From contig NZ_LR699120.1 of assembly GCF_902459485.1 (NCBI RefSeq), forward strand, positions 357,425-421,424: a DNA stretch of 64,000 nucleotides. Direction: 5' to 3'. Made by a program: the position numbers and the translations under genes. Of the stretch, positions 1 to 10,262 are shown piece by piece (the stretch's first letter is position 1; the number at the start of each line of letters is the position of its first letter). The stretch is from Aquicella siphonis. GTDB taxonomy: Bacteria > Pseudomonadota > Gammaproteobacteria > DSM-16500. Under the pieces are notes generated by a model. That model did not search any database and had not been told where the DNA came from. It saw nothing but the letters and a program-made list of their open reading frames with translations.

Positions 1-340
1 CTGACCGGGTCGCGCTGACGGTAGATTGAATGCCTCCGCCCTGACGGGCGATTTCCTCGTAGGTAGCCCCCTGCAAACGCATTTCAAATTCATGCGCGCG
101 ATTCCCGGCAAACACCAGATGTGTGTGGCAATCTATTAATCCGGGCGTCAGGCAGCGCCCGTTGCAATCATGGATGACAGCGGCGAGTTTTTCCGGATCG
201 TATGGCAATTCCGCGACCGGTCCCACCCAGGCGATCCGACCGTCCCTCACAGCAATGCCAGCCTGCTGAATCAACCCGTAGCCTTGCTCACAAGTCGCTA
301 TTTGTGCGTTTAACCAAATGGCATCGTATTGTTTTCGCAT
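1..340 (-). CDS. hutI: Imidazolonepropionase, N-terminal part (runs off the left edge)
   Basis: Third enzyme of histidine degradation: it hydrolyses imidazolonepropionate to formiminoglutamate in the cytoplasm. Only the first 113 residues are in the window. The amidohydrolase metal motif [12 protein letters not shown] lies at residues 70-81, with H72 and H74 as the expected metal ligands, after the small N-terminal beta domain. The following [11 protein letters not shown] stretch is typical of HutI. The ATG at 338-340 (complement) is preceded by AGGTTG, about 4 bases upstream. It is divergent from hutG-hutU-hutH across a 173-bp intergenic region, so both arms are probably controlled together. 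Identification is from family knowledge and is firm despite truncation by the window edge. Confidence 0.93.
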   Translation of the reverse strand, partial: MRKQYDAIWLNAQIATCEQGYGLIQQAGIAVRDGRIAWVGPVAELPYDPEKLAAVIHDCNGRCLTPGLIDCHTHLVFAGNRAHEFEMRLQGATYEEIARQGGGIQSTVSATRS

Positions 341-415
341 CGATCAACCTTCACTTTTATATTATTATGTCCCGTCAAACATGGTCTTTATTTAAGCATG
401 GCCTATTAGATCAGC

Positions 416-431
416 CTGGATAAAAATCCAG
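416..431. promoter_or_regulatory. Short hairpin in the hutI/hutG divergent intergenic region
   Basis: Inverted repeat CTGGAT-AAAA-ATCCAG between the divergent hut arms. The position would suit an operator or an mRNA hairpin controlling hut expression. It does not match any HutC operator I can recall with confidence, so the role is a guess. No HutC repressor gene is visible in the window. Confidence 0.3.
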
Positions 432-513
432 TCAGCCTACGCGCTCTTGCCATTATGAAATAACTGCATGAGAATACAACAAAAGAAAACTGACAATCAC
501 GGAGCACTTTATC

Positions 514-1488
514 ATGACCTGGGCTGGCCGCTACATTTCCCCTTCGAAAGCTCTCTGGCAAGGACGCCCAGACATACCTGACGGCTCCTGTTTTTTTCAG
601 GTGATGCAACTTATTGACATTCAGAAAGATGCTCCTGCTCAAGCCCAGCCTGCGCTTGCCATCATCGGATTCTGCTGCGACGAAGGCATACGGCGCAATC
701 ACGGCAGGCTGGGCGCGGCAGAAGGACCCGCCGCCATACGCGAAGCCCTGGCCAAGATGCCCATGCAAAGACAGGACATCCTCTGCTATGACGCCGGTGA
801 TATCGTGTGCAGCGACAATAACCTGGAAGCTGCGCAGAACGCCCTGGGCGAAGCGGTTCACTTTCTTCTGCGCCACGGCATCACGCCCATCGTCATTGGC
901 GGCGGACATGAACTCGCGTGGGGACATTTTCAAGGCATAGAAAAGAAATATCCCGCGGAAAACCTGGGTATCATCAATTTTGATGCGCACTTCGATATGA
1001 GGCCGCTGCTCACAAACAACCAAGGATCCTCCGGAACCCCTTTCCTGCAAATCGCCGAGGCGCACGAGCGCGCAAACCGCCGCTTTGACTATAACTGCAT
1101 AGGAATTCAAAACACGGGAAATATCCGGCAGCTTTTCACCACCGCGAAAAAATATGAAACCCAGATTGTTTACGCAGACGACATACATCAAGGCGACATG
1201 AATAAATACTTCAGCCTCGTCAATCATGTCATTTATTACAACCAGATTATTTACCTGAGTCTATGTCTGGATGTTTTCGCGGTCCCCTACGCTCCCGGCG
1301 TCAGCGCTCCGCAAACCTTCGGATTGACTCCCTGGCAAATCGTGCCCGCGTTGAGAAAACTCGCCGAGTCAGGAAAAGTCATCAGTTATGATATCGCGGA
1401 ATTATCACCCAAATATGATATAGACGCACGCACTGCAAAACTTGCCGCCAGCATGATTTATGAAATTGTCCACCACCACAAAATATAA
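514..1488 (+). CDS. hutG: Formimidoylglutamase (HutG, arginase/ureohydrolase family)
   Basis: Hydrolyses formiminoglutamate to glutamate and formamide, the last step of the HutHUIG pathway. The ureohydrolase metal motifs are present: GGGHE at 129-133 and DAHFD at 157-161, and a late APGVSAP segment near 260-266 is typical of HutG. The usual late Asp-x-Asp pair reads C251-L-D253, so the first aspartate is a cysteine. The start is supported by GGAG 9 bases upstream of the ATG. First gene of a hutG-hutU-hutH operon; hutU follows after 17 bases. Length (324 aa) is normal for the family. The substitution could be a subfamily feature, so I still expect activity. Confidence 0.9.
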   Translation: MTWAGRYISPSKALWQGRPDIPDGSCFFQVMQLIDIQKDAPAQAQPALAIIGFCCDEGIRRNHGRLGAAEGPAAIREALAKMPMQRQDILCYDAGDIVCSDNNLEAAQNALGEAVHFLLRHGITPIVIGGGHELAWGHFQGIEKKYPAENLGIINFDAHFDMRPLLTNNQGSSGTPFLQIAEAHERANRRFDYNCIGIQNTGNIRQLFTTAKKYETQIVYADDIHQGDMNKYFSLVNHVIYYNQIIYLSLCLDVFAVPYAPGVSAPQTFGLTPWQIVPALRKLAESGKVISYDIAELSPKYDIDARTAKLAASMIYEIVHHHKI

Positions 1489-1505
1489 CCAAAACAGGAG
1501 TTGCT

Positions 1506-3182
1506 ATGTCAGATATTACTCCGCGTCATGACACGACCCGCCGCATCAAAGCGCCTCATGGAACCCGGCTCACCGCCAAAAGCTGGCTGACTGAAGCCCC
1601 GCTGCGCATGCTCATGAATAATCTGGATCCCGATGTGGCGGAAATTCCCAGTGATCTGGTGGTATACGGCGGCATTGGCCGCGCCGCCCGTGACTGGCAG
1701 TGTTTCGATAAAATTATTGAATCCCTCACCCGTCTCAATGAGGATGAAACCCTGTTGATTCAATCCGGAAAGCCCGTTGGAATTTTTAAGACGCATCCTG
1801 ATGCCCCGCGCGTGCTTATCGCCAATTCCAATCTTGTGCCTTATTGGGCGACCTGGGACCATTTTCATGAACTGGATAAAAAGGGTTTGATGATGTACGG
1901 CCAGATGACAGCCGGATCATGGATTTATATCGGCAGCCAGGGTATCGTGCAAGGAACCTACGAAACATTTTGTGAGGCCGGCCGGCAGCATTATGCCGGC
2001 GATTTGCGCGGCAAGTGGATACTGACCGGCGGTCTGGGAGGAATGGGCGGAGCGCAGCCTCTCGCCGCGACCATGGCTGGCGCATCGATGCTGGCGGTTG
2101 AGTGTGACCCCTCCCGCATCAAGCGCAGGCTGGAAACCGGCTATCTGGACACCCAGGCCGCGAGCCTGGATGAGGCTCTGGATCTGCTTGCCAGACACGG
2201 CGCCCAAGACAAACCGATTTCCATCGGCCTGCTGGCGAATGCCGCAGACATTTTCCCCGAGCTGGTCGCGCGCGGCGTGAAACCGGATATGGTGACCGAC
2301 CAAACCAGTGCGCATGATCCGTTAAATGGTTATTTGCCGCGCGGCTGGACTCTCGAACAAGCAGCGGAACTCCGCAAACGCGATCCACAGAAAGTCATAC
2401 ACGCGGCTAAGGAATCCATGGCCATACAAGTCAAAGCCATGCTGGCATTTCATCACCAGGGCATTCCAACATTTGATTATGGAAATAATATCCGGCAAAT
2501 GGCCAAGGAAACCGGAGTGGACAATGCGTTTGAGTTTCCCGGTTTTGTTCCCGCCTATATACGCCCGTTATTCTGCCGCGGCATCGGACCGTTTCGCTGG
2601 GCGGCATTATCCGGCGATCCTGAAGACATTTACCGCACGGATGAAAAAGTAAAGGAACTCATGCCGCAGGACGCGCACTTGATGAACTGGCTGGATATGG
2701 CAAAACAGCGTATCCATTTTCAGGGTCTGCCGGCACGCATCTGCTGGGTCGGACTGGGTGACCGCGCGCGCCTGGGACTTGCGTTTAACGAATTGGTAAG
2801 AACCGGTGCTGTCAAAGCCCCTATTGTCATTGGGCGTGATCATCTTGATTCCGGTTCGGTCGCCAGTCCAAACCGCGAGACAGAAAGCATGCGGGATGGC
2901 TCGGATGCGGTATCCGACTGGCCGTTGTTAAACGCGCTGCTGAATTGCGCAAGCGGCGCAACCTGGGTCAGTCTTCATCACGGCGGCGGTGTCGGCATGG
3001 GTTTTTCCCAGCATGCCGGCATGGTCATTGTAGCGGATGGAAGTGATGCCGCAGCCAGGCGTCTCGAACGTGTGCTGACTAACGATCCTGCGTCAGGCGT
3101 CATGCGTCACGCCGATGCGGGTTATGAGACCGCCATCCATTGCGCCAAAGAACATCACTTAAAATTACCCATGGTAAAATAA
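1506..3182 (+). CDS. hutU: Urocanate hydratase (urocanase)
   Basis: Converts urocanate to imidazolonepropionate with tightly bound NAD+. The 558-residue length matches the family. The glycine-rich NAD-binding segment [10 protein letters not shown] is at residues 175-184, followed by [12 protein letters not shown] and [13 protein letters not shown]. The urocanase cysteine signature, with [12 protein letters not shown], lies near residue 410. The ATG follows AGGAG with a 6-base spacer. It sits between hutG and hutH; the hutH start codon is only 2 bases after the stop, so translation is probably coupled. Confidence 0.97.
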   Translation: MSDITPRHDTTRRIKAPHGTRLTAKSWLTEAPLRMLMNNLDPDVAEIPSDLVVYGGIGRAARDWQCFDKIIESLTRLNEDETLLIQSGKPVGIFKTHPDAPRVLIANSNLVPYWATWDHFHELDKKGLMMYGQMTAGSWIYIGSQGIVQGTYETFCEAGRQHYAGDLRGKWILTGGLGGMGGAQPLAATMAGASMLAVECDPSRIKRRLETGYLDTQAASLDEALDLLARHGAQDKPISIGLLANAADIFPELVARGVKPDMVTDQTSAHDPLNGYLPRGWTLEQAAELRKRDPQKVIHAAKESMAIQVKAMLAFHHQGIPTFDYGNNIRQMAKETGVDNAFEFPGFVPAYIRPLFCRGIGPFRWAALSGDPEDIYRTDEKVKELMPQDAHLMNWLDMAKQRIHFQGLPARICWVGLGDRARLGLAFNELVRTGAVKAPIVIGRDHLDSGSVASPNRETESMRDGSDAVSDWPLLNALLNCASGATWVSLHHGGGVGMGFSQHAGMVIVADGSDAAARRLERVLTNDPASGVMRHADAGYETAIHCAKEHHLKLPMVK

Positions 3183-3184
3183 AC

Positions 3185-4705
3185 ATGAAATTCATTCTCG
3201 AACCCGGTCAAATCAGACTGGCAGACGTGCGCCTGATTCTCGATGAAAACACGACGCTCGAACTGGATGGCCGGTCAGCCGCCATCATCACGGCATCAGA
3301 AAAAGCCATTCAGACAATTATCTCGGAAAACAAAACGGTTTATGGCGTCAACACGGGATTTGGCCTGCTGGCCAGCACTCGCATTGACACCGCCGACCTG
3401 GAAGAATTGCAGCGCAGCATCGTTCTCTCTCATGCGGCTGGCACCGGTGAGTTATTAAGCGACCAGGCAGTGCGGTTGATTCTAGCACTCAAAATTAACA
3501 GCCTGGCACGCGGTTATTCCGGCATCAGAATGGACACGCTGCAGGCACTCATCCAATTATACAACGCAAAAATCTATCCCTGTATTCCCGCGCAGGGATC
3601 TGTTGGCGCTTCCGGCGATCTCGCTCCCCTCGCGCATATGAGCGCCGTGCTTCTGGGTGTGGGTGAGGCCCGACATGCCGGTAAAATCATTCCCGCCGCG
3701 GATGCGCTCGCGAAAATAGGTCTGAAACCGTTGAAACTCGCGCCCAAGGAAGGCTTGGCGCTGCTTAACGGCACACAAGTGTCCACCGCCCTCGCCCTGC
3801 TGGGTTTATTAATGGCGGAAGATTTATTCACCGCCGCCATATCAGCAGGCGCGCTTTCTGTCGACGCCGCGCGCGGAAGTGACACGCCATTCGATGAGCG
3901 CATCCAGTCTGTGCGCGGCCACCGGACACAAATGATAGCCGCGCAAATGATCCGGGACTTGCTGGCTGACAGCGAAATACGCGAATCGCACAGATTGTGC
4001 ATCAAAGTCCAGGATCCTTATTCGCTGCGCTGCCAGCCGCAAGTCATGGGCGCGTGCCTTTCTCATCTCTTGTATACCAGCGAAACATTATTGACCGAAG
4101 CCAACGCGGTGTCAGATAACCCGCTGGTTTTTGCCAATGAAAATGTCGTCTTGTCCGGCGGAAACTTTCATGCCGAGCCGGTTGCAATGGCGGCGGACGC
4201 CATCGCGGTCAGTATTGCGGAGATGGCCGCGCTTTCGGAGCGCAGGACCGCCCTGCTGGTGGATCCGCATTTTAGCGGCCTGCCAGCCTTTCTGGTCAAT
4301 AATCCCGGTGTCAACTCGGGTTTCATGATCGCGCAAGTCACTGCCGCGGCGCTTGCCAGCGAGAACAAGTCACTTGCACACCCCGCGAGCGTAGACAGCC
4401 TGCCGACTTCCGCCAATCAGGAAGACCATGTCAGCATGGCAACCTACGCTGCCAGAAGACTGTTACAGATGGCTGATAACGCGGCGGGTATCATCGGAAT
4501 CGAATTACTGGCGGCCTGCCAGGGTATTGATTTTCTGCGCCCGTTGAAAACCTCGCCGCGGCTTGAACAAATCCACCAGCTTGTCCGCTGTCATGTCGAT
4601 TTTTATGACAAGGACAGGTATTTCGCGCCTGACATCGCTGCAATAAAACATCTCATTCAATCCGGAAAAATTCGCGAACTCACGCAACTTTCGCTGTTTT
4701 CCTGA
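3185..4705 (+). CDS. hutH: Histidine ammonia-lyase (histidase)
   Basis: First step of histidine catabolism: eliminates ammonia from histidine to give urocanate. The MIO prosthetic group forms from Ala-Ser-Gly at residues 142-144 in [14 protein letters not shown], and the YGVNTGFG motif near residue 53 is the N-terminal signature. I chose the ATG at 3185, 2 bases after the hutU stop, because it gives the usual histidase N-terminus (MKFILEPG) and about 506 residues. An in-frame start at 3140 lies inside hutU and adds 15 atypical residues. Distal gene of the hut operon. Confidence 0.97.
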   Translation: MKFILEPGQIRLADVRLILDENTTLELDGRSAAIITASEKAIQTIISENKTVYGVNTGFGLLASTRIDTADLEELQRSIVLSHAAGTGELLSDQAVRLILALKINSLARGYSGIRMDTLQALIQLYNAKIYPCIPAQGSVGASGDLAPLAHMSAVLLGVGEARHAGKIIPAADALAKIGLKPLKLAPKEGLALLNGTQVSTALALLGLLMAEDLFTAAISAGALSVDAARGSDTPFDERIQSVRGHRTQMIAAQMIRDLLADSEIRESHRLCIKVQDPYSLRCQPQVMGACLSHLLYTSETLLTEANAVSDNPLVFANENVVLSGGNFHAEPVAMAADAIAVSIAEMAALSERRTALLVDPHFSGLPAFLVNNPGVNSGFMIAQVTAAALASENKSLAHPASVDSLPTSANQEDHVSMATYAARRLLQMADNAAGIIGIELLAACQGIDFLRPLKTSPRLEQIHQLVRCHVDFYDKDRYFAPDIAAIKHLIQSGKIRELTQLSLFS

Positions 4706-4726
4706 CCACTCGCCGAGGACCCTCGT

Positions 4727-6043
4727 ATGGATAGAAAAGCCCTGAATTTACCCATCCTGATCTCCCTCGTGGTCGGGAACATGATAGGAACAGGCATATA
4801 TGTCCTGCCCGCCTCGCTCGCGGAATACGGAACGATTTCGCTTTTCTCCTGGGTTTATACTTCAGTGGGAGCGGTCTTTTTAGCGCTTACCTTCGCCAGC
4901 CTGAACCGGCGCTATCCCAAAACCGGCGGACCCTATGTGTATTGCAAACAAGCCTATGGAAAACTGGCGGGATTTATCGTTGCTTACACCTACTGGACCA
5001 GCAACATGGTGTCCATCGCCGGCATAGCGGTTGCATCAACCGGTTATCTCGGGTTTATCACCCCGGTCCTGGATGCAAACGGACCTGCTTACAATCATAT
5101 GACAGCCCTGGCATGCGAGCTGGGCATTGTCTGGCTATTTACCTTCATCAATATCATTGGTATTCACACAGCAGGTATCGTGCAATTATTTTTGACTCTT
5201 ATCAAAGTCACGCCTCTGATTCTGGTCATTTTGGTAGGCATGGGCAGTGTGCACCTGGAAAATCTGACCCAATTCACTGTTAGTCACGAATCCACTTTTA
5301 CTGCCTTGAGCAGTGCGGCGGCATTAACATTCTGGGCATTCATTGGTCTCGAATCTGCCACGGTTCCAGCGGAAAACACCCGGGGATATCGTGATATTTC
5401 CCGGGCAACCATATACGGAACCCTGGCCACCGCCGCGATATATATACTGAGCAGCTTTGTCTTGATGGGCATGATTCCGGCTTCCGAACTGAAAAATTCG
5501 CAATTTCCCTTCGCGGAAGCAGGCACCATGCTGTTCGGTCCGTACTCTGCTGTATTAATTGCCATCTGCGCGTTCATTTCCGGTCTGGGCGCATTGAATG
5601 TGTGTACACTGATACAAGGCCAGATTGTGTTTGCCGCGGCGCGAGACCACTTGTTCCCGCGCCTGTTTGCGAAATTATCCAAACGTGATGTGCCAGTCGC
5701 GGGACAGCTCTTGTCATCCACACTGGTGACACTGTTTTTAATCTTGACTATTGAACCCACATTGCTGAAACAGTTTAACAATATCGCGTTGCTGGCGGCA
5801 CTATTGACCTTGCTGACTTATTTCGCGACAACACTTTCCGAATTGAAATTCATTATACAAAGCGGACAATCCTTTCTGCGTGTCTTGTTTACCAAATCCA
5901 TGCTCATCGCGCTGCTGGCGGCCGCTTATTCGGGCTGGATGATATCCAGCTTTGACGCGCAGATCGTGGGTATTGCCTTATTAATCATTTTATTTTGCAT
6001 ACCGGTTTATTACTTTATCATTCGCAAATACGCATCAGCATAA
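4727..6043 (+). CDS. APC-family amino acid permease linked to the hut operon
   Basis: Multi-pass inner-membrane transporter of the amino acid-polyamine-organocation superfamily. The consensus glycine-rich substrate motif of TM1 appears as GNMIGTGIY at residues 17-25, and about 12 hydrophobic segments can be traced over 438 residues. It most resembles the basic amino acid/polyamine antiporter branch (AdiC/ArcD/YjdE-like). It starts 21 bases after hutH on the same strand, which suggests histidine, or its exchange with a catabolite, as the substrate. That is inference from position only. Confidence 0.8.
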   Translation: MDRKALNLPILISLVVGNMIGTGIYVLPASLAEYGTISLFSWVYTSVGAVFLALTFASLNRRYPKTGGPYVYCKQAYGKLAGFIVAYTYWTSNMVSIAGIAVASTGYLGFITPVLDANGPAYNHMTALACELGIVWLFTFINIIGIHTAGIVQLFLTLIKVTPLILVILVGMGSVHLENLTQFTVSHESTFTALSSAAALTFWAFIGLESATVPAENTRGYRDISRATIYGTLATAAIYILSSFVLMGMIPASELKNSQFPFAEAGTMLFGPYSAVLIAICAFISGLGALNVCTLIQGQIVFAAARDHLFPRLFAKLSKRDVPVAGQLLSSTLVTLFLILTIEPTLLKQFNNIALLAALLTLLTYFATTLSELKFIIQSGQSFLRVLFTKSMLIALLAAAYSGWMISSFDAQIVGIALLIILFCIPVYYFIIRKYASA

Positions 6044-6083
6044 CAGGGCGGCAGACATGCAGCGAAAAGCGAGGGAGCGCGTC

Positions 6084-6893
6084 ATGCGCAATATTACCGA
6101 GCGTGAAATCACCGCTTACCAGCGCGATGGCGCTATCTGTTTACGTCAATTTCTCACGCATGATGAGTTGTCACTGCTGCAAGACGGTATTGAGCGTAAT
6201 CTCGCCGCGCCCAGCGCGCGCGCTAAAATCGCCAGCAAACCCGACGACCCCGGCCTTTTTATCGAGGATTTTTGCAACTGGCAATCGAACGAGTTTTATC
6301 AGCGTTTTATCTTTGAATCTCCCGTTGCCATGGCGGCAGGACTGCTCATGCAAAGCCGGATCTCACGCCTCTACCATGATCACCTGCTCGTGAAAGAACC
6401 TAACACACGACAACGCACGCCATGGCACCAGGATCAGCCGTATTACAATATCGAAGGCTGGCAAAATTGCAGTCTGTGGATACCCATCGACCCGGTCCCG
6501 CGCCATTCCACGCTGGAATTTGTGGCTGGTTCACATCGCGGCCCCTGGCTCATGCCGCGCTCCTTCATGGATAATCAGGCGAAATGGTTCCCCGAAGGGT
6601 CCCTGGCCGACTTGCCGGATATTGAAGCGGCACGCGATCAATATCCCATCCTGGGCTGGGATATCACGCCGGGTGATGTGGTCTGTTTTCATATGTTAAC
6701 CCTGCATTCCGCGGGAGGCACGGTGGGCCCGCATCGCCGGCGGGTATTTTCCGTCCGGTTTCTAGGCGATGATATCACACACGCGCCCAGGCAATGGATC
6801 ACTTCCCCCGCCTTTCCCGGACTGGAAAATGAATTGCCCGCGCAAGCCCCCATGGTGCATCCTCTATTTCCCGTTGTGTGGGTAAGTGCTTAA
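6084..6893 (+). CDS. Phytanoyl-CoA dioxygenase (PhyH) family oxygenase
   Basis: Non-haem Fe(II)/2-oxoglutarate-dependent oxygenase of the PhyH superfamily, about 269 residues. The iron facial triad can be placed as H115-x-D117 (in PWHQDQPYY) and a distal histidine near residue 208 (LHSAGG). An arginine about 11 residues later (RRRVFSVRF) is the likely 2-oxoglutarate anchor. I prefer the ATG at 6084, which follows GAGGGAG at ideal spacing; an in-frame ATG at 6057 has a weaker site. It is 40 bases after the permease and may belong to the hut transcript. The substrate is unknown. Confidence 0.78.
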   Translation: MRNITEREITAYQRDGAICLRQFLTHDELSLLQDGIERNLAAPSARAKIASKPDDPGLFIEDFCNWQSNEFYQRFIFESPVAMAAGLLMQSRISRLYHDHLLVKEPNTRQRTPWHQDQPYYNIEGWQNCSLWIPIDPVPRHSTLEFVAGSHRGPWLMPRSFMDNQAKWFPEGSLADLPDIEAARDQYPILGWDITPGDVVCFHMLTLHSAGGTVGPHRRRVFSVRFLGDDITHAPRQWITSPAFPGLENELPAQAPMVHPLFPVVWVSA

Positions 6894-6979
6894 ATAATAA
6901 TATCAAGAAACAAATCACACTGAAATTCCCAATCTGGCGGACAAGCCTGTCATTTACCAATAAAAAGAAATGTAATATA

Positions 6980-6996
6980 ATTAAGAATAACTTAAT
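6980..6996 (+). promoter_or_regulatory. PmrA-box-like direct repeat upstream of the AT-rich candidate effector
   Basis: ATTAAG-AATAA-CTTAAT: two hexamers spaced by 5 bases, matching the PmrA box YTTAAK-N5-YTTAAK at 11 of 12 defined positions. A CATAAT -10-like hexamer follows at 7007-7012, 10 bases after the box, the same geometry as the other boxes in this window. A second TTAAGAATAA copy follows at 7019-7028. The surroundings are very AT-rich, so chance matches are more likely here than elsewhere. Confidence 0.45.
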
Positions 6997-7091
6997 AATA
7001 ATACATCATAATAATAATTAAGAATAAGTACTTATAAAATTGCATTTTAATGCAATAAGTAAAGAATAAAACACATTAAACGAGGCCAGAT

Positions 7092-7304
7092 ATGAAAGAA
7101 GTCCTGGAATTTTTGCGTGCGCTCAACCTGCAAGATTTAGAAAAAGCCAGTCAAGGCAACCCACAAGGCAGAAGACTGCCTCCCGCCATAGCAAAATTCC
7201 GCGATCTTGAGGTATATACTGTAACTTATAAAAAACCGAAATTCACAAATAGAGGATTGCCAAATGAGCTTATCAAGAATTGTCTTGTCTTTACCCAAAA
7301 TTGA
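7092..7304 (+). CDS. Small hypothetical protein upstream of the candidate effector
   Basis: 70-residue ORF of unknown function. The ATG follows GAGG (in aacgaggccagat) at acceptable spacing. It overlaps the start of the next gene by 41 bases in a different frame. No domain, signal peptide or membrane segment is visible; the middle is basic and proline-containing. It could be a leader ORF coupling translation to the large gene, a small accessory protein, or not expressed. Both ORFs have plausible ribosome-binding sites, so I keep both. Confidence 0.45.
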   Translation: MKEVLEFLRALNLQDLEKASQGNPQGRRLPPAIAKFRDLEVYTVTYKKPKFTNRGLPNELIKNCLVFTQN

Positions 7305-9918
7305 ACTATCTAAAGATGAAAAAAATATTTTTAGAAAGATAAGAAATGAAATAAGAAGCCAAATTCAGAATGACAAAGACACACCAGCCTTTCATGCAGC
7401 TTTGAGAAAAGCCTTATCTGCCAAAGATATTGGTATTGCAGATAAAAAAGTTCGTGCCATTCTTGACTTGTTAGACAAAATGGATGCCGTTTTCATTTGG
7501 TATAAGCAGTTAAATGCCGCATGGGCGGATGTAACAGGAGAGAACCTCGTTTCTTCTGAAGAACGGATTCCAATTCTTGGTGCCTATTTTGCTAAACAAC
7601 TAGACAACGATAGACGCACCAATGCAATCAAAGATATAGAAGAGTACTTCGACATAGTTGATTTTATTTATGAGAGTTTTCCTGTTATTCCTACTATTCT
7701 GGGTGATTTTGAATCAGGCCTACAAGTTGCTCAGAGAATCTCTGGAGGAGACGTATCTGATATCAAAGATAATCACATTGAAGCGGCCACCCATGTGATC
7801 GAAATTGAAACCACTAAATCTCAAGATATCAAAGCATTGTGTGATGCTCATCTTATTGAGATACAAGAAAGAATAGAAGCTGCATTCAAAAAAAATCGGC
7901 GTCTCTACTCGTATTATTACGAATCCTCACGTCGCACGAATCCTCCAACAGAACTAATAGAGTCACATTATAGATTACCCTCAGGAGCATTCGTCACTGT
8001 TCACGCATATGAAATGCAAACCTTTGTAAATGAGAATCCTGAGCTAAAAAGACTTTTAGAACAACATAAAGCTTTAAAAGCCATGCGTGATGATTTTGAT
8101 AATACCCAATTTAATAACTATAGAAAAAAATGGGGAAAAGAAGATCTTCTGTTTATAAAAAACATGCAGTCTATTATTTCTTCTTCCAAAAAACCAATGG
8201 GATTATTAGAACCTATTCTTTACGATATATTAGCTCAAAATACAAATTTCTCTACTGAAGAACAAGCAGAAATATCGAAGCTTTCCCAAGAAGCCCAACC
8301 TCAAAATTATGACGGATTTGTCAATTTATTAATTGATAAGCTAAAGAATGGAAAGCTTATTGCATTAAAATCTGAAAAAATCCCACGTGTTCTAAGCTAT
8401 ATCAAGCTATTGGATAGATTGATATACTTTATAATATATAATATTCAAGCTGTATGGCGCTCCGCCTTAAAAGAAATAATGAATGAATCAGGGAAAAAAG
8501 GAGAACCACCTGCCATTCCCGCCGATGACGTTATGCCCATTTCCATTTTATTACTAAATCAATATCGTCATTTACTTCCAGCATTAGAACCAGCATTAGA
8601 TACACTATATAGTTTAGCGAGCAATACTCATCCAGGTGGAGGAGCGAGTTATGCCTTGCTGACTCTACTTCAAGCTTTGACATATAACAAAAATAATGAA
8701 ATTTCTATCAATGAATTAAGCGACAAAGATCCCGAAAGAAAACTTAAAATTGAAAGAACCATTGAAAAGATAAATCAGATTTCTTCTGATGAAGTTATAG
8801 AAAAGGGAAAAGGAGTTACCGCAAAAATGGAAGAACTAGAAGAAATTACATCTGAAGAAAAAGGGATTCTTGATAAAGGCTTTCAAACTTTATTTAGTAA
8901 GTCAGCGAGTTCCGAAGAAAAAATATTATATTCATTACTAGGCCCTCGAATAAGAGAAACCAATATTTTAAATAGTGCCTGCACTGAGTATAAGCAAGCC
9001 CTTGCTTCTTCCCTTAGGGAATTTATCAATAAAAATTATGTCGATTTATTTATATCTTATTATAATAATCCTTGGATAAAAGATCCTTTGCAGGAAATAA
9101 TGAATGACTTAAAGAATGAGAGCTCCCCCATATCCATTGCTGTTAATGAAGACCCTGCATTGAAACTTCACATAGATAAGTATCTCGCAATTAACGCCCT
9201 GCAAAGCTGCCTGACAAATAGAGACAAAGATGCAAATTCAGCTTTTACTGCTTTTGCAAATGAATTTGCGTTACATGAGAACGTGTTATATCAATCCCAG
9301 GATAAAGCCAGTAGGACTTTTTTAAAGGCATTAGCATCTACTCAAATAATAGATCTAATCAATGCGAATAAATTGAACGCGGGCTGTGATAATTTCAATG
9401 AAGACACTGCTGATTTTATAAAAAATTATTTAGAAAGAGAAAACCCGCCTTTATACGTCGCTTATTTTAATGCACCAGAATTGGATGCTCCGCCAAAAAC
9501 CAAAAAATCCGCAGTTAAAGATATCATTTCTGATCTTAATACAGGGAAAAATTTAGAACTTACTAAATTTGCTGCAAAACATACGGAATTTAGAGTAAAT
9601 TTAGAAAAATTCAAATCTGCAGCAGCCCTGCAAGTTAAGTTAGAGAATAAGGATAAAAATCCCAGTAAAGCATTGCAGAAATTTCAAACTGAATTTCCAA
9701 ATCATGTAAAAACACTGAAAAAATCGGAAGATAACAAAACGAAAAAATTCTTTAAAGTTATTGCTACCGTTTTTTCACTCGGAATAGCTTACAATGCTCT
9801 TTGGAATACAAAAGGAGATACCTTTGTAGAGCAAACGAGTGCCTTATTTTCAAATTCAAAAAAACGAAAAGATGTAGCACCATCAAATAAATCCAGCAAA
9901 AGATTAAAACTCCGCTAA
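7264..9918 (+). CDS. Large hypothetical protein, candidate Dot/Icm-type effector with C-terminal NLS-like tail
   Basis: 884-residue protein that I do not recognise. It is rich in Lys, Glu, Asn and Ile, mostly helical by composition, with no signal peptide. One hydrophobic stretch (about residues 835-852, with VIATVFSLGIAYNAL) precedes a very basic C-terminus: KKRK at 866-869 and KRLKLR at 879-884, resembling a bipartite nuclear localisation signal. The gene is much more AT-rich in base and codon use than its neighbours, which suggests horizontal origin. The ATG follows GAGG with an 8-base spacer. A PmrA-box-like element lies upstream at 6980. Size, composition and promoter fit a type IV effector, but that is inference. 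Confidence 0.7.
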   Translation: MSLSRIVLSLPKIELSKDEKNIFRKIRNEIRSQIQNDKDTPAFHAALRKALSAKDIGIADKKVRAILDLLDKMDAVFIWYKQLNAAWADVTGENLVSSEERIPILGAYFAKQLDNDRRTNAIKDIEEYFDIVDFIYESFPVIPTILGDFESGLQVAQRISGGDVSDIKDNHIEAATHVIEIETTKSQDIKALCDAHLIEIQERIEAAFKKNRRLYSYYYESSRRTNPPTELIESHYRLPSGAFVTVHAYEMQTFVNENPELKRLLEQHKALKAMRDDFDNTQFNNYRKKWGKEDLLFIKNMQSIISSSKKPMGLLEPILYDILAQNTNFSTEEQAEISKLSQEAQPQNYDGFVNLLIDKLKNGKLIALKSEKIPRVLSYIKLLDRLIYFIIYNIQAVWRSALKEIMNESGKKGEPPAIPADDVMPISILLLNQYRHLLPALEPALDTLYSLASNTHPGGGASYALLTLLQALTYNKNNEISINELSDKDPERKLKIERTIEKINQISSDEVIEKGKGVTAKMEELEEITSEEKGILDKGFQTLFSKSASSEEKILYSLLGPRIRETNILNSACTEYKQALASSLREFINKNYVDLFISYYNNPWIKDPLQEIMNDLKNESSPISIAVNEDPALKLHIDKYLAINALQSCLTNRDKDANSAFTAFANEFALHENVLYQSQDKASRTFLKALASTQIIDLINANKLNAGCDNFNEDTADFIKNYLERENPPLYVAYFNAPELDAPPKTKKSAVKDIISDLNTGKNLELTKFAAKHTEFRVNLEKFKSAAALQVKLENKDKNPSKALQKFQTEFPNHVKTLKKSEDNKTKKFFKVIATVFSLGIAYNALWNTKGDTFVEQTSALFSNSKKRKDVAPSNKSSKRLKLR

Positions 9919-9986
9919 AGAGGATAGCAAATGCGACACTGCAATATAGATGGGGATGTGTAAATAATATTGTGTAATTAGCTATA

Positions 9987-10202
9987 GTGTATAATCTGTC
10001 CGTTCCAAGAGGAGCGGACAATTATACCGAACTGGTTTATTTGTATTTCTGGCATGACAAAAACAACACCATTACAGGATGTTATGAAGGCAGGATTGCT
10101 TATTTTACTAATCTGGACGATATCGTTGCCCAACCCAGGGTCATGGATAGTGTTCACTGGCTGCTTGCGGCCTGTCAAAATCAAAATCTGCTTAAAAAAT
10201 AA
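9987..10202 (+). CDS. Doubtful small ORF in the 344-bp gap after the candidate effector
   Basis: 71-codon reading frame opening with GTG. The first codons overlap a TATAAT-like hexamer (9990-9995), so the true start, if any, may lie further in. The product contains aromatic-rich segments (LVYLYFWHDKNN) and no recognisable domain. An antisense frame of similar length covers the same bases. The stretch 9919-10262 otherwise holds no convincing gene, and this may be the remnant of a longer protein. Confidence 0.25.
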   Translation: MYNLSVPRGADNYTELVYLYFWHDKNNTITGCYEGRIAYFTNLDDIVAQPRVMDSVHWLLAACQNQNLLKK

Positions 10203-10262
10203 GCCAGCTTATGGATTGTAGCTGACGGCACACCCATCACAAAGTACAGGAACAAAGCAACG

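Noticed and set aside
406..1227. 273-codon antisense frame over hutG
   Set aside because: It lies opposite a clear HutG gene, has no recognisable motif and crosses the divergent promoter region.
9978..10184. 68-codon minus-strand frame opposite the doubtful ORF at 9987
   Set aside because: No ribosome-binding site or motif. Neither strand is convincing in this gap.
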